Shown here: one piece after another, positions 48,715 to 57,819 of the stretch
How positions within the stretch are numbered: position 1 is the first letter of the stretch
Layout: each line of letters starts with the position of its first letter
Assembly: GCA_963772315.1 (NCBI GenBank)
Contig: CAVYWJ010000004.1
Span: forward strand, 4,526,001 to 4,590,000
Reading direction: 5' to 3'
From: Haliangium sp963772315
GTDB taxonomy: Bacteria > Myxococcota_A > Polyangia > Haliangiales > Haliangiaceae
Length of the DNA: 64,000 nucleotides
Program-made: the position numbers and the translations under genes
The notes under the pieces: generated by a model
Told to the model about the DNA's origin: nothing
Databases searched by the model: none
The model's input: only the letters and a program-made list of their open reading frames with translations

Positions 48715-49388
48715 CAGAAAAACCTCCGTTGGCTGGCGATCACGCCAGCGCTCTCGATGTCGTGATCGGCCTGGACGTGGACCACGGTCTCGGGGTTGCG
48801 CTGATCCGGCAGCGCGATGCTCTGCTGCGCCCGCACCTGGCCGAGGACCACGCCAGAGGACCACGCCTCGGTGATCATTCCGAGTCGCGCGGCCGTGATG
48901 CGGATGGTCTCGGGGTTCGGGGTGATGGTCGAGATCGCCCGGTACGAGAGCTGTTCGACCACGTGCTGCATGATCGCGCGCACACCAGGATCTCGGCGCT
49001 CATCGTCGGCGACGTCGGGATCGTCGCTGGGGTCGAGGCGTCCGAATACCCATTCCCCGGGGTACCCGGAGATGCAGTGAACGCGGAAGTCATAGACCCA
49101 GACCAGCCGGTTCGGCTCCGACTTCTCGACCACGGCATCGCCGATGACCACGGCGCAGGCCGGCAGCGACCCACCACCGAGCAGCTCGACGATGCGATCC
49201 GCGAAGTCCGCGTAGGGTGGATCCGCGGGGAACTGGACGAGCGTACCGAGGTACGGCCCGCGGCCCGTTTCGACGTCGGCCAGGTCGCCGTCATCGTAGC
49301 GCAGCGGCTCCAGCAGCTCGATGATGCCCTCCGCGATCAACGTCGCGATCGGCCGGTCGAGCCCGTTGTCGAATAGCATGCTAGGCAC
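48714..49388 (-). CDS. Mu gp37-like tail connector protein (DUF1834-type)
   Basis: The 224-residue product contains IATLIAEGIIELLEPLRYDD, VYDFRVHCISGYPGEWV and GVRAIMQHVVEQL, which fit the Mu gp37 family located before gp38. A GTG at 49388 or an ATG at 49379 may be used; neither has a strong ribosome site. It overlaps the virion morphogenesis gene by 8 bp. It probably completes the tail end. Confidence 0.76.
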   Translation of the reverse strand: MPSMLFDNGLDRPIATLIAEGIIELLEPLRYDDGDLADVETGRGPYLGTLVQFPADPPYADFADRIVELLGGGSLPACAVVIGDAVVEKSEPNRLVWVYDFRVHCISGYPGEWVFGRLDPSDDPDVADDERRDPGVRAIMQHVVEQLSYRAISTITPNPETIRITAARLGMITEAWSSGVVLGQVRAQQSIALPDQRNPETVVHVQADHDIESAGVIASQRRFF

Positions 49389-49866
49389 GGCGCCATCCCC
49401 TCATGACGTGCCGGACGTAGATGTCGCTGGCGCCGTTGACGAAGTCAGACCCGAGGAAAGCGAACTGCCTCCGGGGCAGCCGTGCGCCGTTGCCGACCAC
49501 TGCGCCCTCATCATGCGCGCGACTCCAGCGGACCATGTTCCGCATTTGCAGGCCGTCCTCGGTCACGGTGGACTTCCAGGCGCGGGGCAGCCGGCCCAGC
49601 ATGCGTGTGTTCTTTGGGGCGCGGCGTCGACGCCTCTTGCCCGGCTTGCGGCGCTTCGCAGCGCGCTTGCGCCAGGTGTCGGGGTCGAGCGGTGCCCAGG
49701 CTCCGTTCTGGCCGCGCCGCTCGCGCTGGTGATCGCGGAGATCCTCACGCGCCGGCTTTACGAGCGACCGAAAGAACGCCTTGGCCTCCGTGCCCTCGGT
49801 GGCGTTGATCATCCCGCTGACTCCACGCTTGAAGCTGCGGAGGTCGATCCGATGACTCGTGATCAT
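49381..49866 (-). CDS. Phage virion morphogenesis protein (Mu gpG-like)
   Basis: The 161-residue product is very basic in the middle (RKPGKRRRRRAPKNTRMLGR) and has MRNMVRWSRAHDEGAVVGNG and FAFLGSDFVNGASDIYVRHV. These features fit the gpG / Phage_tail_S family that joins heads and tails. Its stop overlaps the gp37-like start. Confidence 0.78.
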   Translation of the reverse strand: MITSHRIDLRSFKRGVSGMINATEGTEAKAFFRSLVKPAREDLRDHQRERRGQNGAWAPLDPDTWRKRAAKRRKPGKRRRRRAPKNTRMLGRLPRAWKSTVTEDGLQMRNMVRWSRAHDEGAVVGNGARLPRRQFAFLGSDFVNGASDIYVRHVMRGWRRA

Positions 49867-50312
49867 CAGTAGTACCCCCGGAGTCCTGTGCGAGAGATCG
49901 AACTCGTGGCCTCGATCACGCCGCTGGTCAGCACGGTCTGCCCGAGCGGCTTCCCCGGGAACTGGTCACGCTTTCGCATCATCGCCAGGTCGGTCCGGCG
50001 CCTCGCCGCGCGCTCCTCATCCTCGGGCGTGGTGCCCGCTGGAGAGTGCGCCTTGAGATAGTAGAGGGCCTCGTCAATCGCGAACCGATGCAGCACGGCC
50101 GTTGCCGTCGCGTCGGTCAGGATTGCGTCGAGGTCGAGGAACTGACGGACGAGCTGATCCCCTTGGTCCAGCGCGGCATTCAGCCGCGCCGTCCGCTGCG
50201 CCGTCCGCGTGGGCTCGTCCGGCGCCGTCTTGTCCACGGCATGACTGAGCAGGTCGCGGACGAACTGCGGGCCGCGGATGGCTTCGAGATCAGCTTGCGT
50301 CGCCAGGGGCAC
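49866..50312 (-). CDS. Mu gp36-like protein (DUF1320-type)
   Basis: The 148-residue product opens MPLATQADLEAIRGPQFVRD and has a helical DUF1320-type core (ILTDATATAVLHRFAIDEAL). It begins at a GTG 2 bp after the upstream gene. In Mu-type phages the gp36 gene lies two genes after the capsid, as here. It is thought to be a head-completion protein. Confidence 0.8.
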   Translation of the reverse strand: MPLATQADLEAIRGPQFVRDLLSHAVDKTAPDEPTRTAQRTARLNAALDQGDQLVRQFLDLDAILTDATATAVLHRFAIDEALYYLKAHSPAGTTPEDEERAARRRTDLAMMRKRDQFPGKPLGQTVLTSGVIEATSSISRTGLRGYY

Positions 50313-50314
50313 GG

Positions 50315-50818
50315 TCAGCCCACCTTCGCCTTGCGGCGCTTGGCCTCATCGAGCGCGGCGCGGTCGGCCTCGGCCTTTGCGAGACGTTCCTCCGCGGCGC
50401 GCGCCTTGTCCTCGGCGAGCCGCGCACGTTCCTCGGCCTCGGCCAGTGCGCGGGTCACGGCCTCGCGTTGGCCTTCGAGCGAGGCCAGGTGACGACGCGC
50501 GGTCTCGAGTTCGACGCGCACGGCGTCCAGGTTGCGGGTGTCGCGGTCGGCGTCCTCGCGGACACGCTGCGCCTCCGCGAGCATCGCGGCAGCCTTCAGC
50601 GTGGCCTCATCTGGGTCGGCGACGTGGAGCACGCAGCCCGGGTCGCGGTCGCGTTCCTTGCACAGCGCCGCGTACTGCTCGACCGTGATCGAACGCTGCG
50701 CCTCGATGGGAGCGACCTCGCCGGGCGCCAGCACGGCGACCAGCACGGGCTCGGCCTCCCACTTGATGCCGAAGCGGTGAAACGCCCGGCTGGTGTGGAT
50801 CCTGATGAGCTTGGCCAT
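50315..50818 (-). CDS. Mu gp35-like coiled-coil protein
   Basis: The 167-residue product has a short N-terminal domain (KLIRIHTSRAFHRFGIKWEA) and a long coiled coil from about residue 85 to the end (LAEAEERARLAEDKARAAEE). It directly follows the capsid gene, as gp35 does in Mu-type phages. The coiled tail is longer than expected. Its function is not known. Confidence 0.68.
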   Translation of the reverse strand: MAKLIRIHTSRAFHRFGIKWEAEPVLVAVLAPGEVAPIEAQRSITVEQYAALCKERDRDPGCVLHVADPDEATLKAAAMLAEAQRVREDADRDTRNLDAVRVELETARRHLASLEGQREAVTRALAEAEERARLAEDKARAAEERLAKAEADRAALDEAKRRKAKVG

Positions 50819-50823
50819 GGTGA

Positions 50824-51819
50824 TCACGCTCCCCTGGACATGGAGATGCAGTGCCAATCGCGGTAGCCGAAGCCCCAGTTGGCATCCACGATCCACTCGG
50901 CCCGGTTGTGGTAGCGCATGGGCTCGTCGCCGATGTCGGCCTTGGCCGTCATCGACTCGCCACCGTTCATGTAGAGCAGCGGCCTGGTGTTCGGGGTGAG
51001 GAACCTGACGAACCAGTAGTCCTCGTAGTCCCCGGTCAGTTCGTCGATCGAGTCCCAGGTGAACGTGCCCGCGAAGACCTCGGGCGCCGTGGTGGCCATG
51101 TTGGCCAGCTCGGCCGCGGTCGCGCTGTTCTTCGGACCGACGTACATGTGGAAGCTGGGCGAGAGCGTCGGGCGCATCTCGCGCGAGTCCATCGGATTCG
51201 CCATCTGGCTGGTCCGCCACTTGTTGCCGAGGTGCGCGCCGCTCACGTTGCGAAACCCCTGCATCGCGGTGATCACCGAGAGCAGGTTAATATCGGACAG
51301 CGCGAGGTCGAACAGGTTCGACTGGGTGACCGCTGCACCGGTGACGGATGTCCCCGGGTGATCCGTGTCGAAGAAGTTCTGGCCGTCCGGGGCCTGCGCC
51401 GCTGCGGCATCACCGTTAATCAGCGAGCGGAAGTAGTCGCGCCGCTTGCTCACGTTGATGGCCTGCCCGAACCGGTTCGCGGTCTGCGCGTACATCTCGC
51501 GGACGTGGGGCAGCCTGAGCTGCTCCAGGGTGACCGCGAACCCGTCCTTGAAGTACTTCGGACGGATCGTCGCCTTGCGTGCGAGGAGCGCCTTGAACTT
51601 GGGCTCGCCCGTGAACTCGGTCAGGTAGGGGTCGAATTCGTGGAACATGACCACGATCTCGCCCGACTGCGGGTCGAGCATGCTCGCGCTCTGCTCGATG
51701 ACTTCGACGTCCTCCGTCCACGGCCGGACGTCATTGGCGACCATGAGGTCGAGACCGAGCTCGAACTCGCTCTGCTACCTGACCTTGGCGCCGTCGAGAA
51801 CCTGAAGCTGGGAAATCAT
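50824..51819 (-). pseudogene. Major capsid protein (Mu gpT-like) with an in-frame TAG at codon 15
   Basis: A good ribosome site (AAGGAAC) lies 9 bases before the ATG at 51819, giving MISQLQVLDGAKVR, then TAG at 51775-51777, then QSEFELGLDLMVANDVRPWT in the same frame. From the internal ATG at 51744 the product is 306 residues. It contains NFFDTDHPGTSV and the WKTSQ-like NKWRTSQMANPMDS block and matches the gpT-type major head subunit. The capsid gene is the most highly translated gene of the phage, so a stop here is notable. A CAG to TAG change would explain it. The internal ATG has no clear ribosome site. Confidence 0.82.
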
Positions 51820-51837
51820 ATCTGGTGTTCCTTCCGG

Positions 51838-52242
51838 TCAGCCGATGGTCACGGCGCAGAGCGCGGACCCGAACTCGACCAGTCGGCCGACGGAGCGGCC
51901 GTTGGTGCTCGTCAGTGCGAGCACGTTGTCGGAGGTTGCGTGGATGGTCTTGCCCAGGTCGGCCTGGACGAGCGTTCCGGTCGGCAGCAAGGCCACGCCG
52001 CGGCTCATGCAGCGCACCTTGACTGCGCCGTTCGCCCCGCCGGTGTTGTTCACCGAGGCGAGCGCCATCACGATGTGCTTGTTGGCCTGGGCCGCGCTGT
52101 CGGCGACGACGGCGAGGTAGCCGTTGGTATCCAGGGAGTAGAGACCCCCGAGGAAGATCACCGCGTTCGCGGCGACCGGGTAGTCCTGCTCATCCAGGAT
52201 CTTGCTGTAGAGCTTTCCGTTGCGGTCGGCAGAGAGTGCCAT
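51838..52242 (-). CDS. Head decoration-like protein
   Basis: The 134-residue product (MALSADRNGKLYSKILDEQD) is a small beta-rich protein with repeated turns (AVIFLGGLYSLDTNGYLAVV, VRCMSRGVALLPTGTLVQAD), the pattern of capsid decoration proteins lying between scaffold and capsid genes. It starts 9 bp after the protease/scaffold gene. The family is uncertain; position is the best evidence. Confidence 0.7.
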   Translation of the reverse strand: MALSADRNGKLYSKILDEQDYPVAANAVIFLGGLYSLDTNGYLAVVADSAAQANKHIVMALASVNNTGGANGAVKVRCMSRGVALLPTGTLVQADLGKTIHATSDNVLALTSTNGRSVGRLVEFGSALCAVTIG

Positions 52243-52251
52243 GGTGTTTCG

Positions 52252-52800
52252 TCACACGATCCCGGTGAGATCGATTCCGTGGTTGGCGAGCACACCGGTC
52301 TTGAGCGCGGACCGGATGTAGCGCTCGGGGTTCTTGCGGGCGGCCGGGCCGGCCGACTCGCGGATGTAGTCGGGGAGCGCGTTGAAGATCGCGACCCAGT
52401 CCGGCGCGCCGTTCTTGGTCGGGGTCGCCGCGGTGCTCTGAGCCGGGGCGCTCGCCAGGGTCACGGCCGGAGCCTCCGAAGCGAACGAGAGCAGAGCCTT
52501 CGCGCTGGCGACGTCGCCTGCTTCCAGGCGCTCTCGGATCTGCTTCACCTGGCCACCGTTCGGCGCCAGCTTGCCCGCGGTCAGCAGGTCGGTGATGCCC
52601 TGCTCCAGTTCCTTGACGTCGCTCGCCTTGCGCACGGTGGCCAGCTCGTCCGTCAGCTTGCTGATCGTCGTCTTGCTGGCGTCGAGCGCGGCCGTCAGGT
52701 CGGTGACCTGCGCCTTGAGCGCGTCGCGCTCCAGCGTGACGGGATCGGGCTGCGTTGCGGCCTGGCTTAGCGCGATCTTGATATCGCAGTCATTATCCAT
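52252..52800 (-). CDS. Possible internally initiated scaffold protein
   Basis: The product of 182 residues from the ATG MDNDCDIKIALSQ would contain only the coiled and C-terminal parts of the larger protease-scaffold gene. The ribosome-like GAAGGAT lies upstream at a suitable distance. Overlapping protease and scaffold genes of this type are known in Mu and lambda. The start is inferred and is not proven by the sequence alone. Confidence 0.5.
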   Translation of the reverse strand: MDNDCDIKIALSQAATQPDPVTLERDALKAQVTDLTAALDASKTTISKLTDELATVRKASDVKELEQGITDLLTAGKLAPNGGQVKQIRERLEAGDVASAKALLSFASEAPAVTLASAPAQSTAATPTKNGAPDWVAIFNALPDYIRESAGPAARKNPERYIRSALKTGVLANHGIDLTGIV

Positions 52801-53514
52801 TGTCATCATCCTTCGGCGAGCCATCTGGAGCACGCCGGTTACATGGGTGTTCTCGACCGCGGGGTCGAGGACCCACCACCGCTCAAGCATCCTTGCGTCC
52901 CGGTACCGCCACACGACGGTCCGGGGTCCGCTCCTCGTCTCGATGACCTCGCCCGGCGCGTGGCCGCACGCGAACACGTTCTGCCCGCATCCTCGGCACT
53001 CGATGACGTCGGCGAGACGTCCGACAGCGCGCGCGCCGATCGAGAACTGGCGCATGGTGCCGTCGAGAAGCGACTGCACTGCCCAGGGCTTCGTGACCGC
53101 GATCTCCTCGACGAGTCGCCGCGTCCCGTCCTCGGTCTTCTCGACCTCGCACGACACGCAATAGCCCCCGGCCGACTCCTCGTCGTGCAGCCGATGCCCG
53201 CGAATGAACGGGGTCCCTGGCGCCGACTTGGCCATGCGGTTCAGCGCCGAGGCAGAGAAGTCGGTGAAGTTCGCGTCGGGCCGCTCGTCGTGTTGCTGAA
53301 ACGTCACGGCCCGCATCAGCAGCTCGATCTGATCGCCGCGCCTGGAGCGCTCGATCAGTTCCTTGCGCTTGCGATCCCACTCCTCGTCATCCTTCCGCGC
53401 GAAGTCCACGCGGCCCCCATCGCCTCGGCGCTCGAACGCGACCTCGACAACGTCAGCGAGGCTCGCGGTGTAGATCAGCGCGATGTCGGGCTCGACACGC
53501 GGGTCAGTCTGCAT
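52252..53514 (-). CDS. Head maturation protease with scaffold domain (Mu gpI/gpZ-like)
   Basis: The 420-residue product has a protease-like first half (FIRGHRLHDEESAGG, VQSLLDGTMRQFSIGARAVG). A four-cysteine zinc-type motif, CRGCGQNVFACGH, is in the middle. The second half is a coiled scaffold (residues about 240-300) with a C-terminal capsid-binding-type end. An internal ATG at 52800, with AAGGA 8 bases upstream, could start a 182-residue scaffold alone, as in Mu where gene Z starts within gene I. The zinc motif is not typical of the Mu protein. Confidence 0.78.
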   Translation of the reverse strand: MQTDPRVEPDIALIYTASLADVVEVAFERRGDGGRVDFARKDDEEWDRKRKELIERSRRGDQIELLMRAVTFQQHDERPDANFTDFSASALNRMAKSAPGTPFIRGHRLHDEESAGGYCVSCEVEKTEDGTRRLVEEIAVTKPWAVQSLLDGTMRQFSIGARAVGRLADVIECRGCGQNVFACGHAPGEVIETRSGPRTVVWRYRDARMLERWWVLDPAVENTHVTGVLQMARRRMMTMDNDCDIKIALSQAATQPDPVTLERDALKAQVTDLTAALDASKTTISKLTDELATVRKASDVKELEQGITDLLTAGKLAPNGGQVKQIRERLEAGDVASAKALLSFASEAPAVTLASAPAQSTAATPTKNGAPDWVAIFNALPDYIRESAGPAARKNPERYIRSALKTGVLANHGIDLTGIV

Positions 53515-54803
53515 TGAATGCCTCCGTGCCTGTGGGGGCTACGCGGCCGGGCACTGCGTCCTGGGGCGAGGACGGCGAGCGGTACCCTGTGACCTCGTAC
53601 ATCTGGGCCGCGCTCAGCTCGATGCCGAGGTCGTTCCGCATGATGGCCGCGACCTCTGCGGCCTCGCGCGGATCGCCCGGCTGGACAAGATGGAACTTGA
53701 GCCGCGCCGGAACACCCGGGAGGTTGTTGACCTGCCACCAGGGGATGATCAGTTGCTCGCGGATCGCGCGCTCCATGCGCTGCGTGTCGGCGAGGACGCG
53801 CGAGTCGAACCGGGGCATCTGTGCCGATGCCTGCGCGTAGCTGTGCGCGCCCTCTCCGGATTCCGTCACCAGCGCCGCGCCGGCCCAGATCTTTGCCAGT
53901 TGGAGATCGACGAACTGCGCGAGGCGCTGATGCACGTCGCTGGACGTGTTGCGCGACATCTGGATCCCGTCCAAGAACTCGATCGCCTTGATGGCGTTGC
54001 CGTCCTTGATGGCGCCCCCGTCCTGTCCGATCGACTCGATGATCGCCATCGCCTGCGCGCGCTCGTTCAGGTCGGCCCAGTTGTTCACGGTGATCACCGG
54101 GAACGGCAGCCCGAACCTGTGAATCCAGATCATCCAGTCGGCGATGCCGAGCGCCTTGAGCAGCGCCAACATCGCCGAGCCCCTTCCGAGTCCGGCCTTG
54201 GCGAGCGGCACCCGATGCGTACGCCGGGTGATCACCCACTTGCCAGGGATGAGGCGCTGCCCGATGAAGTCGAGGTCGGTTGCGCGGACCAAGAGTTCAT
54301 CGGGCAGCGCCCCGGTAACGCGCGGCTGATACAGGGTCGCGACGTAGAAGTCGCGGCACCGCGCGTGATGGAGATGCACTGGGTCGACGCGTCCGGTGTC
54401 CGGGTTGTAGCTCCAGGTGATCTCGGACGCGGCCCAGCCGTGCAGTTGGGCGTTCGCTTGCTGGTGACGGATGAGCGCCTGCGAGTCGAGCTGTTCCCAG
54501 ACCGCACGGAAACGCGTTGGCGCCCTCGATGCTGGCGGCATCGTCGGCCCCGGGCTGGACCACCGTGGGCTTGCCAGCGACGGCCTCGGTCCGGGAGTCC
54601 AGCAGCGATGCCAAGGTCAGGTCACGCTCGACGATGTCTTCGAGCGCGTCGCACTGCGGCCGCGGGTTGCCGAACTCGGCTGTGACGTAGTAGCCGAGCA
54701 AGATCTCCGGGGTCAGGTTCCATCCCGCGTGGATGACGCGGTTGTCCTGCACCTTGAGCTGTGGCCCGTTGACCAGGCTATCGACAGAGCCGAGTGCTTG
54801 CAC
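53504..54803 (-). pseudogene. Portal protein (DUF935, Mu gp29-like), one frameshift
   Basis: From a GTG at 54803 the first frame gives an N terminus with GWNLTPEILLGYYVTAEFGN and LTLASLLDSRTEAVAG, typical of DUF935 portals. At about 54516 the frame moves by one base and continues RFRAVWEQLDSQALIRHQQA through PFPVITVNNWADL to the end at 53504. Repaired length is about 433 residues, close to the family. The portal forms the vertex through which DNA is packaged. An extra G before CGT would explain the break. Confidence 0.83.
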
Positions 54804-54841
54804 TCACATCCATGATACCGCAAATCTCGAAATCGCAGACA

Positions 54842-56539
54842 TCAAGGTCCGACTTGCATCCGTGACAACGTGGCCTCGGTCGAGCGCCTGGGGACCGTGG
54901 CGAACGCGGATGCCGCGATGCTGGCCTCGGCCGTGGGGACCCGGCCCCAGCGACGCCACACGATGTAGCTCCACGAGTCCGTGATGTGCGCAGCCGGGTC
55001 GCGCGCCTTGCCATCGCGGCCGGCCGCGCGAGGCAGCGTGCGTGCTGCCTCGATGACACGGTCCGCATCCCCGGCGCGGAAGTAGACGCGGATGCCGAGT
55101 CCGGGACGATTCCGTAGGGTGTCGTTTGTGACAGCAAATCGAACATCTCGCTTCGGGTTTCGTAGCTCCTGCGGGTCCGGGGGCACGATGTTCGCGAACC
55201 CCGCGGCCATTAGCTGCGCCCAGCTCGAAGGGTTCTCGCGCTTGCGCGTGGTGTCCTGGGTCCGCGCGCTGGCGTCGGCGACGATCAGCACGTCCGCGGG
55301 GTCATCGATGAGCAGGTATCCGTGTCGGTCGCGGGCAGTGGTCAGCGTCTCGATGGTCTCTTGCTCCAGTCGATAGAGCTGGTCGCGGCCGTGCTCGATG
55401 ACGAGAACGGCGCGGTCTAGCTCGCTGACGTCTCGCGGCAGGTAGAAGCGCGCGGCCACCCAGGAACAGCCCGCGGTCTTGTCGAAGTCGCACCCGATGA
55501 TCAGCGGGGCCTCGTGCTCGTACCATCGCGCCGTGGCCGCGCGCGTGACGTCGATCCAGCCGCCCGGGATGTAGTCGAGGACGTTCGCCGAGCCCATCGC
55601 CGTCATGATCACGTCGCCGATCGGCGCGCTCATGTCGCCGAGGATCTCGCGCCGGATCTCGAGTTCGGTCAGCCCCTCGGCGAGCGCGGCGCGCGCGATC
55701 TGGTTGATCTCCGTGTTCAGCGACGGATCCAGCCAGGACAGCGCGACATATCTATTCTTGCCCGATGCTGCCGCGTCGTGCAGCCATTGCACCCACTGCC
55801 CGCGTGCCGTCCGCGGGGGGTTGCACGTCAGCACCACGAGCCCCGCACCGTCGATCGTGCTGCCCTGCAGATCCTTGTATATCTTCGCGTCCTGCTCTTG
55901 TGCCTCGTTGACGATGACGAGGTTCGCGGGGCCGATCTTCGCGTTGCTGACCCGGCCGGTCAGAAACTCGATCCTGGAGCCGTTCAACAGGTGCAAGGTG
56001 TGCTCGGACGGCATCCAGTGGCGCCAGTTCCGCGCCAGGCACACGTTCTCGGCGAAGTCGAGTAGCTCTTGCCCCTGCTCTTGCTTGGGCGCCACCACGA
56101 CCACCCGCGACCCGGGGACGATGAGCGCATAGAGGCACGCGAGCAACACGGCGAGGAACGACTTTCCCGAGCGCCGGGCGCCGTACCACATCAAGGTGAA
56201 GTACGGGTCGACGCGCTCGGCATCCTCCCAGGCCAACTCCAGCGCGACTTCGGGGTCGAGCCCATCGGCGCGATGGCTGAGGTACTCGACGTGGCGCCGG
56301 AGCCAGTCCACGAGCTGGCCCCCGGCCTCGGCCTGCGCCGGGGTAAGCTCGACTTCGACGAACTCCTCGGCCTCGCCGATGTATCGCGCTTCCACGCTGT
56401 CCCAGTTGCCCCCGGTGCGGATGATCTCCTCGCCCCGGTGGTCGAGGACACGGAGCCCGATGTCGACGAACCTGGCGCCACTGACGGCGCGCTCGGCCTC
56501 TAGCTTCTCGATCGCGAGGTCGCGCTTCGACGTGGACAT
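54842..56539 (-). CDS. Terminase large subunit (Mu gp28-like)
   Basis: The 565-residue product has Walker A WYGARRSGKSFLAVLL near residue 120, Walker B-type LVIVNEAQEQD and the coupling-motif-like LTCNPP. The nuclease half begins with IIGCDFDKTAGCSWV, whose Asp residues are candidates for metal binding. It drives DNA into the head and cuts it. The start at 56539 follows the small terminase gene by 4 bp. Motifs and length agree with the family. Confidence 0.9.
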   Translation of the reverse strand: MSTSKRDLAIEKLEAERAVSGARFVDIGLRVLDHRGEEIIRTGGNWDSVEARYIGEAEEFVEVELTPAQAEAGGQLVDWLRRHVEYLSHRADGLDPEVALELAWEDAERVDPYFTLMWYGARRSGKSFLAVLLACLYALIVPGSRVVVVAPKQEQGQELLDFAENVCLARNWRHWMPSEHTLHLLNGSRIEFLTGRVSNAKIGPANLVIVNEAQEQDAKIYKDLQGSTIDGAGLVVLTCNPPRTARGQWVQWLHDAAASGKNRYVALSWLDPSLNTEINQIARAALAEGLTELEIRREILGDMSAPIGDVIMTAMGSANVLDYIPGGWIDVTRAATARWYEHEAPLIIGCDFDKTAGCSWVAARFYLPRDVSELDRAVLVIEHGRDQLYRLEQETIETLTTARDRHGYLLIDDPADVLIVADASARTQDTTRKRENPSSWAQLMAAGFANIVPPDPQELRNPKRDVRFAVTNDTLRNRPGLGIRVYFRAGDADRVIEAARTLPRAAGRDGKARDPAAHITDSWSYIVWRRWGRVPTAEASIAASAFATVPRRSTEATLSRMQVGP

Positions 56540-56543
56540 CCAG

Positions 56544-57110
56544 CTACACCCGCAGCGACTTCCCGGCCTTCACCTTGCGGGGCTTCGGCCCGGGGCGCTC
56601 GCGCTGGATCTGCCGATCCTCCCGCAGCTTCCTGGCAGCCTCGACCCGCGCCTTGACCGGCGCGGCGCGGATCGTCGAGGTCGCGTTCCTGATCGTGACG
56701 TTCATCTGCTCGACGTCCTCGACCGCCACGATCTGCCCGATCTCCAGGCGCAGCAACGTGCGGATCGCGAGCGCGGCCAGCCATAGGCTCGCCCCGGGCG
56801 TGTCGCTGGGGCGCTGGTCGAGATCCTTGACCTCGGCCCACGATGCCAGGTGCGACGCCTCGGCGAGGATCGCGGAGTCCTGCACGTACCCCAAGAGCGC
56901 CAGGGCGCGGCGCCGGAGCATCCCGCGGCGACCATCGGGCGCACCGCGCAGGGAGTCCTCGACGGCCGCGAGGCCGCATTGCATGCCGAGGTCGATGGCG
57001 TCGAGCAGGACGTCGGGGAGCTCGTCCGACGTCACGACCGGAGGGCGCTTGATCAGGCCGGCCTTGGATGGCCTGCCCGGCTTTCTCTTGGATTTCGACG
57101 GCTTAGACAT
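56544..57110 (-). CDS. Putative terminase small subunit
   Basis: The 188-residue product starts with a basic tail (KPSKSKRKPGRPSKAGLIKR), then a helical region without enzyme motifs, and ends in another basic segment (RERPGPKPRKVKAGKSLRV). Position directly before the large terminase and the DNA-binding-type ends support the role of recognising packaging sites. No helix-turn-helix was confirmed. Confidence 0.65.
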   Translation of the reverse strand: MSKPSKSKRKPGRPSKAGLIKRPPVVTSDELPDVLLDAIDLGMQCGLAAVEDSLRGAPDGRRGMLRRRALALLGYVQDSAILAEASHLASWAEVKDLDQRPSDTPGASLWLAALAIRTLLRLEIGQIVAVEDVEQMNVTIRNATSTIRAAPVKARVEAARKLREDRQIQRERPGPKPRKVKAGKSLRV

Positions 57111-57124
57111 TGAAAATGCAGTGA

Positions 57125-57385
57125 TTACGGTAGGCTAGAAAAGTCCCTACCGTCCCCAAAGCAGCGCGCCGCGGCTGTCCGCTCGACCTCGGAATAATTT
57201 CGACCCTCGACGCCCGGCTCGGCCCCCATGCGCTCCCACGCACGATCCGCCTTGTGGAAGCGCCACAGCACGATGGAGGCCATGACGGCGAACATCACGG
57301 CGAGGACGATCACCGTTCTTTTCAGGTCTGCGTGTCCGGCCCATGCCACGCAGACCATGATCAGAGGCACGAGCACAGCGCTCAT
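57125..57385 (-). CDS. Small membrane protein
   Basis: The 86-residue product has two membrane helices (residues about 4-18 and 24-41) followed by a cytosolic tail with WRFHKADRAWERMGAEPG. The layout would suit a holin or other lysis membrane protein. It overlaps the upstream gene by 4 bp and is followed by the terminase genes. Function is inferred from topology only. Confidence 0.6.
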   Translation of the reverse strand: MSAVLVPLIMVCVAWAGHADLKRTVIVLAVMFAVMASIVLWRFHKADRAWERMGAEPGVEGRNYSEVERTAAARCFGDGRDFSSLP

Positions 57386-57819
57386 GCATCCCTCACGTCA
57401 TCGGGTGGTAGCGCGTCGTGCATCTTCTCGATCGGGATGCTCGACGGGCCCACGATGTCGAAGTGCTCGGCGATGTCGGCAGCCATGCGGCGTGCTGCCT
57501 TGAGCTTGTCCAACGTGTCCCCCAGGGTCACACGTTCTCCCCGGGCTGCTGGGCTCATCTTCACGAGGATGGTCACGTCGCCGTGCATCGTGGTCACGCG
57601 CTCGACCGCTGCCGCGTCGAGGGCATCGATCACGCGGGTGACGTACTCCTCCGCGCCTGACCCTGGTTCTGCCAGCTTGGCCAGCGTCGCGGCGATGTCA
57701 CGCAGCGGGTACGTGAGCACCGGGCCACGAGCGCCCCAGGCCCATCCCTTGCGCCAGGTGTCGATCAGCGCCGCACGCAGCGCGGCGACAGCGTCCCCGA
57801 CAGGATCGGCCGCGCTCAT
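57382..57819 (-). CDS. Unknown phage protein
   Basis: The 145-residue product (MSAADPVGDAVAALRAALID) is predicted helical with a beta hairpin near VTTMHGDVTILVKM. The ATG at 57819 overlaps the upstream stop (ATGA). No domain is recognised. It belongs to a run of six small genes with 4-bp overlaps between 57.1 and 59.3 kb. Confidence 0.6.
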   Translation of the reverse strand: MSAADPVGDAVAALRAALIDTWRKGWAWGARGPVLTYPLRDIAATLAKLAEPGSGAEEYVTRVIDALDAAAVERVTTMHGDVTILVKMSPAARGERVTLGDTLDKLKAARRMAADIAEHFDIVGPSSIPIEKMHDALPPDDVRDA

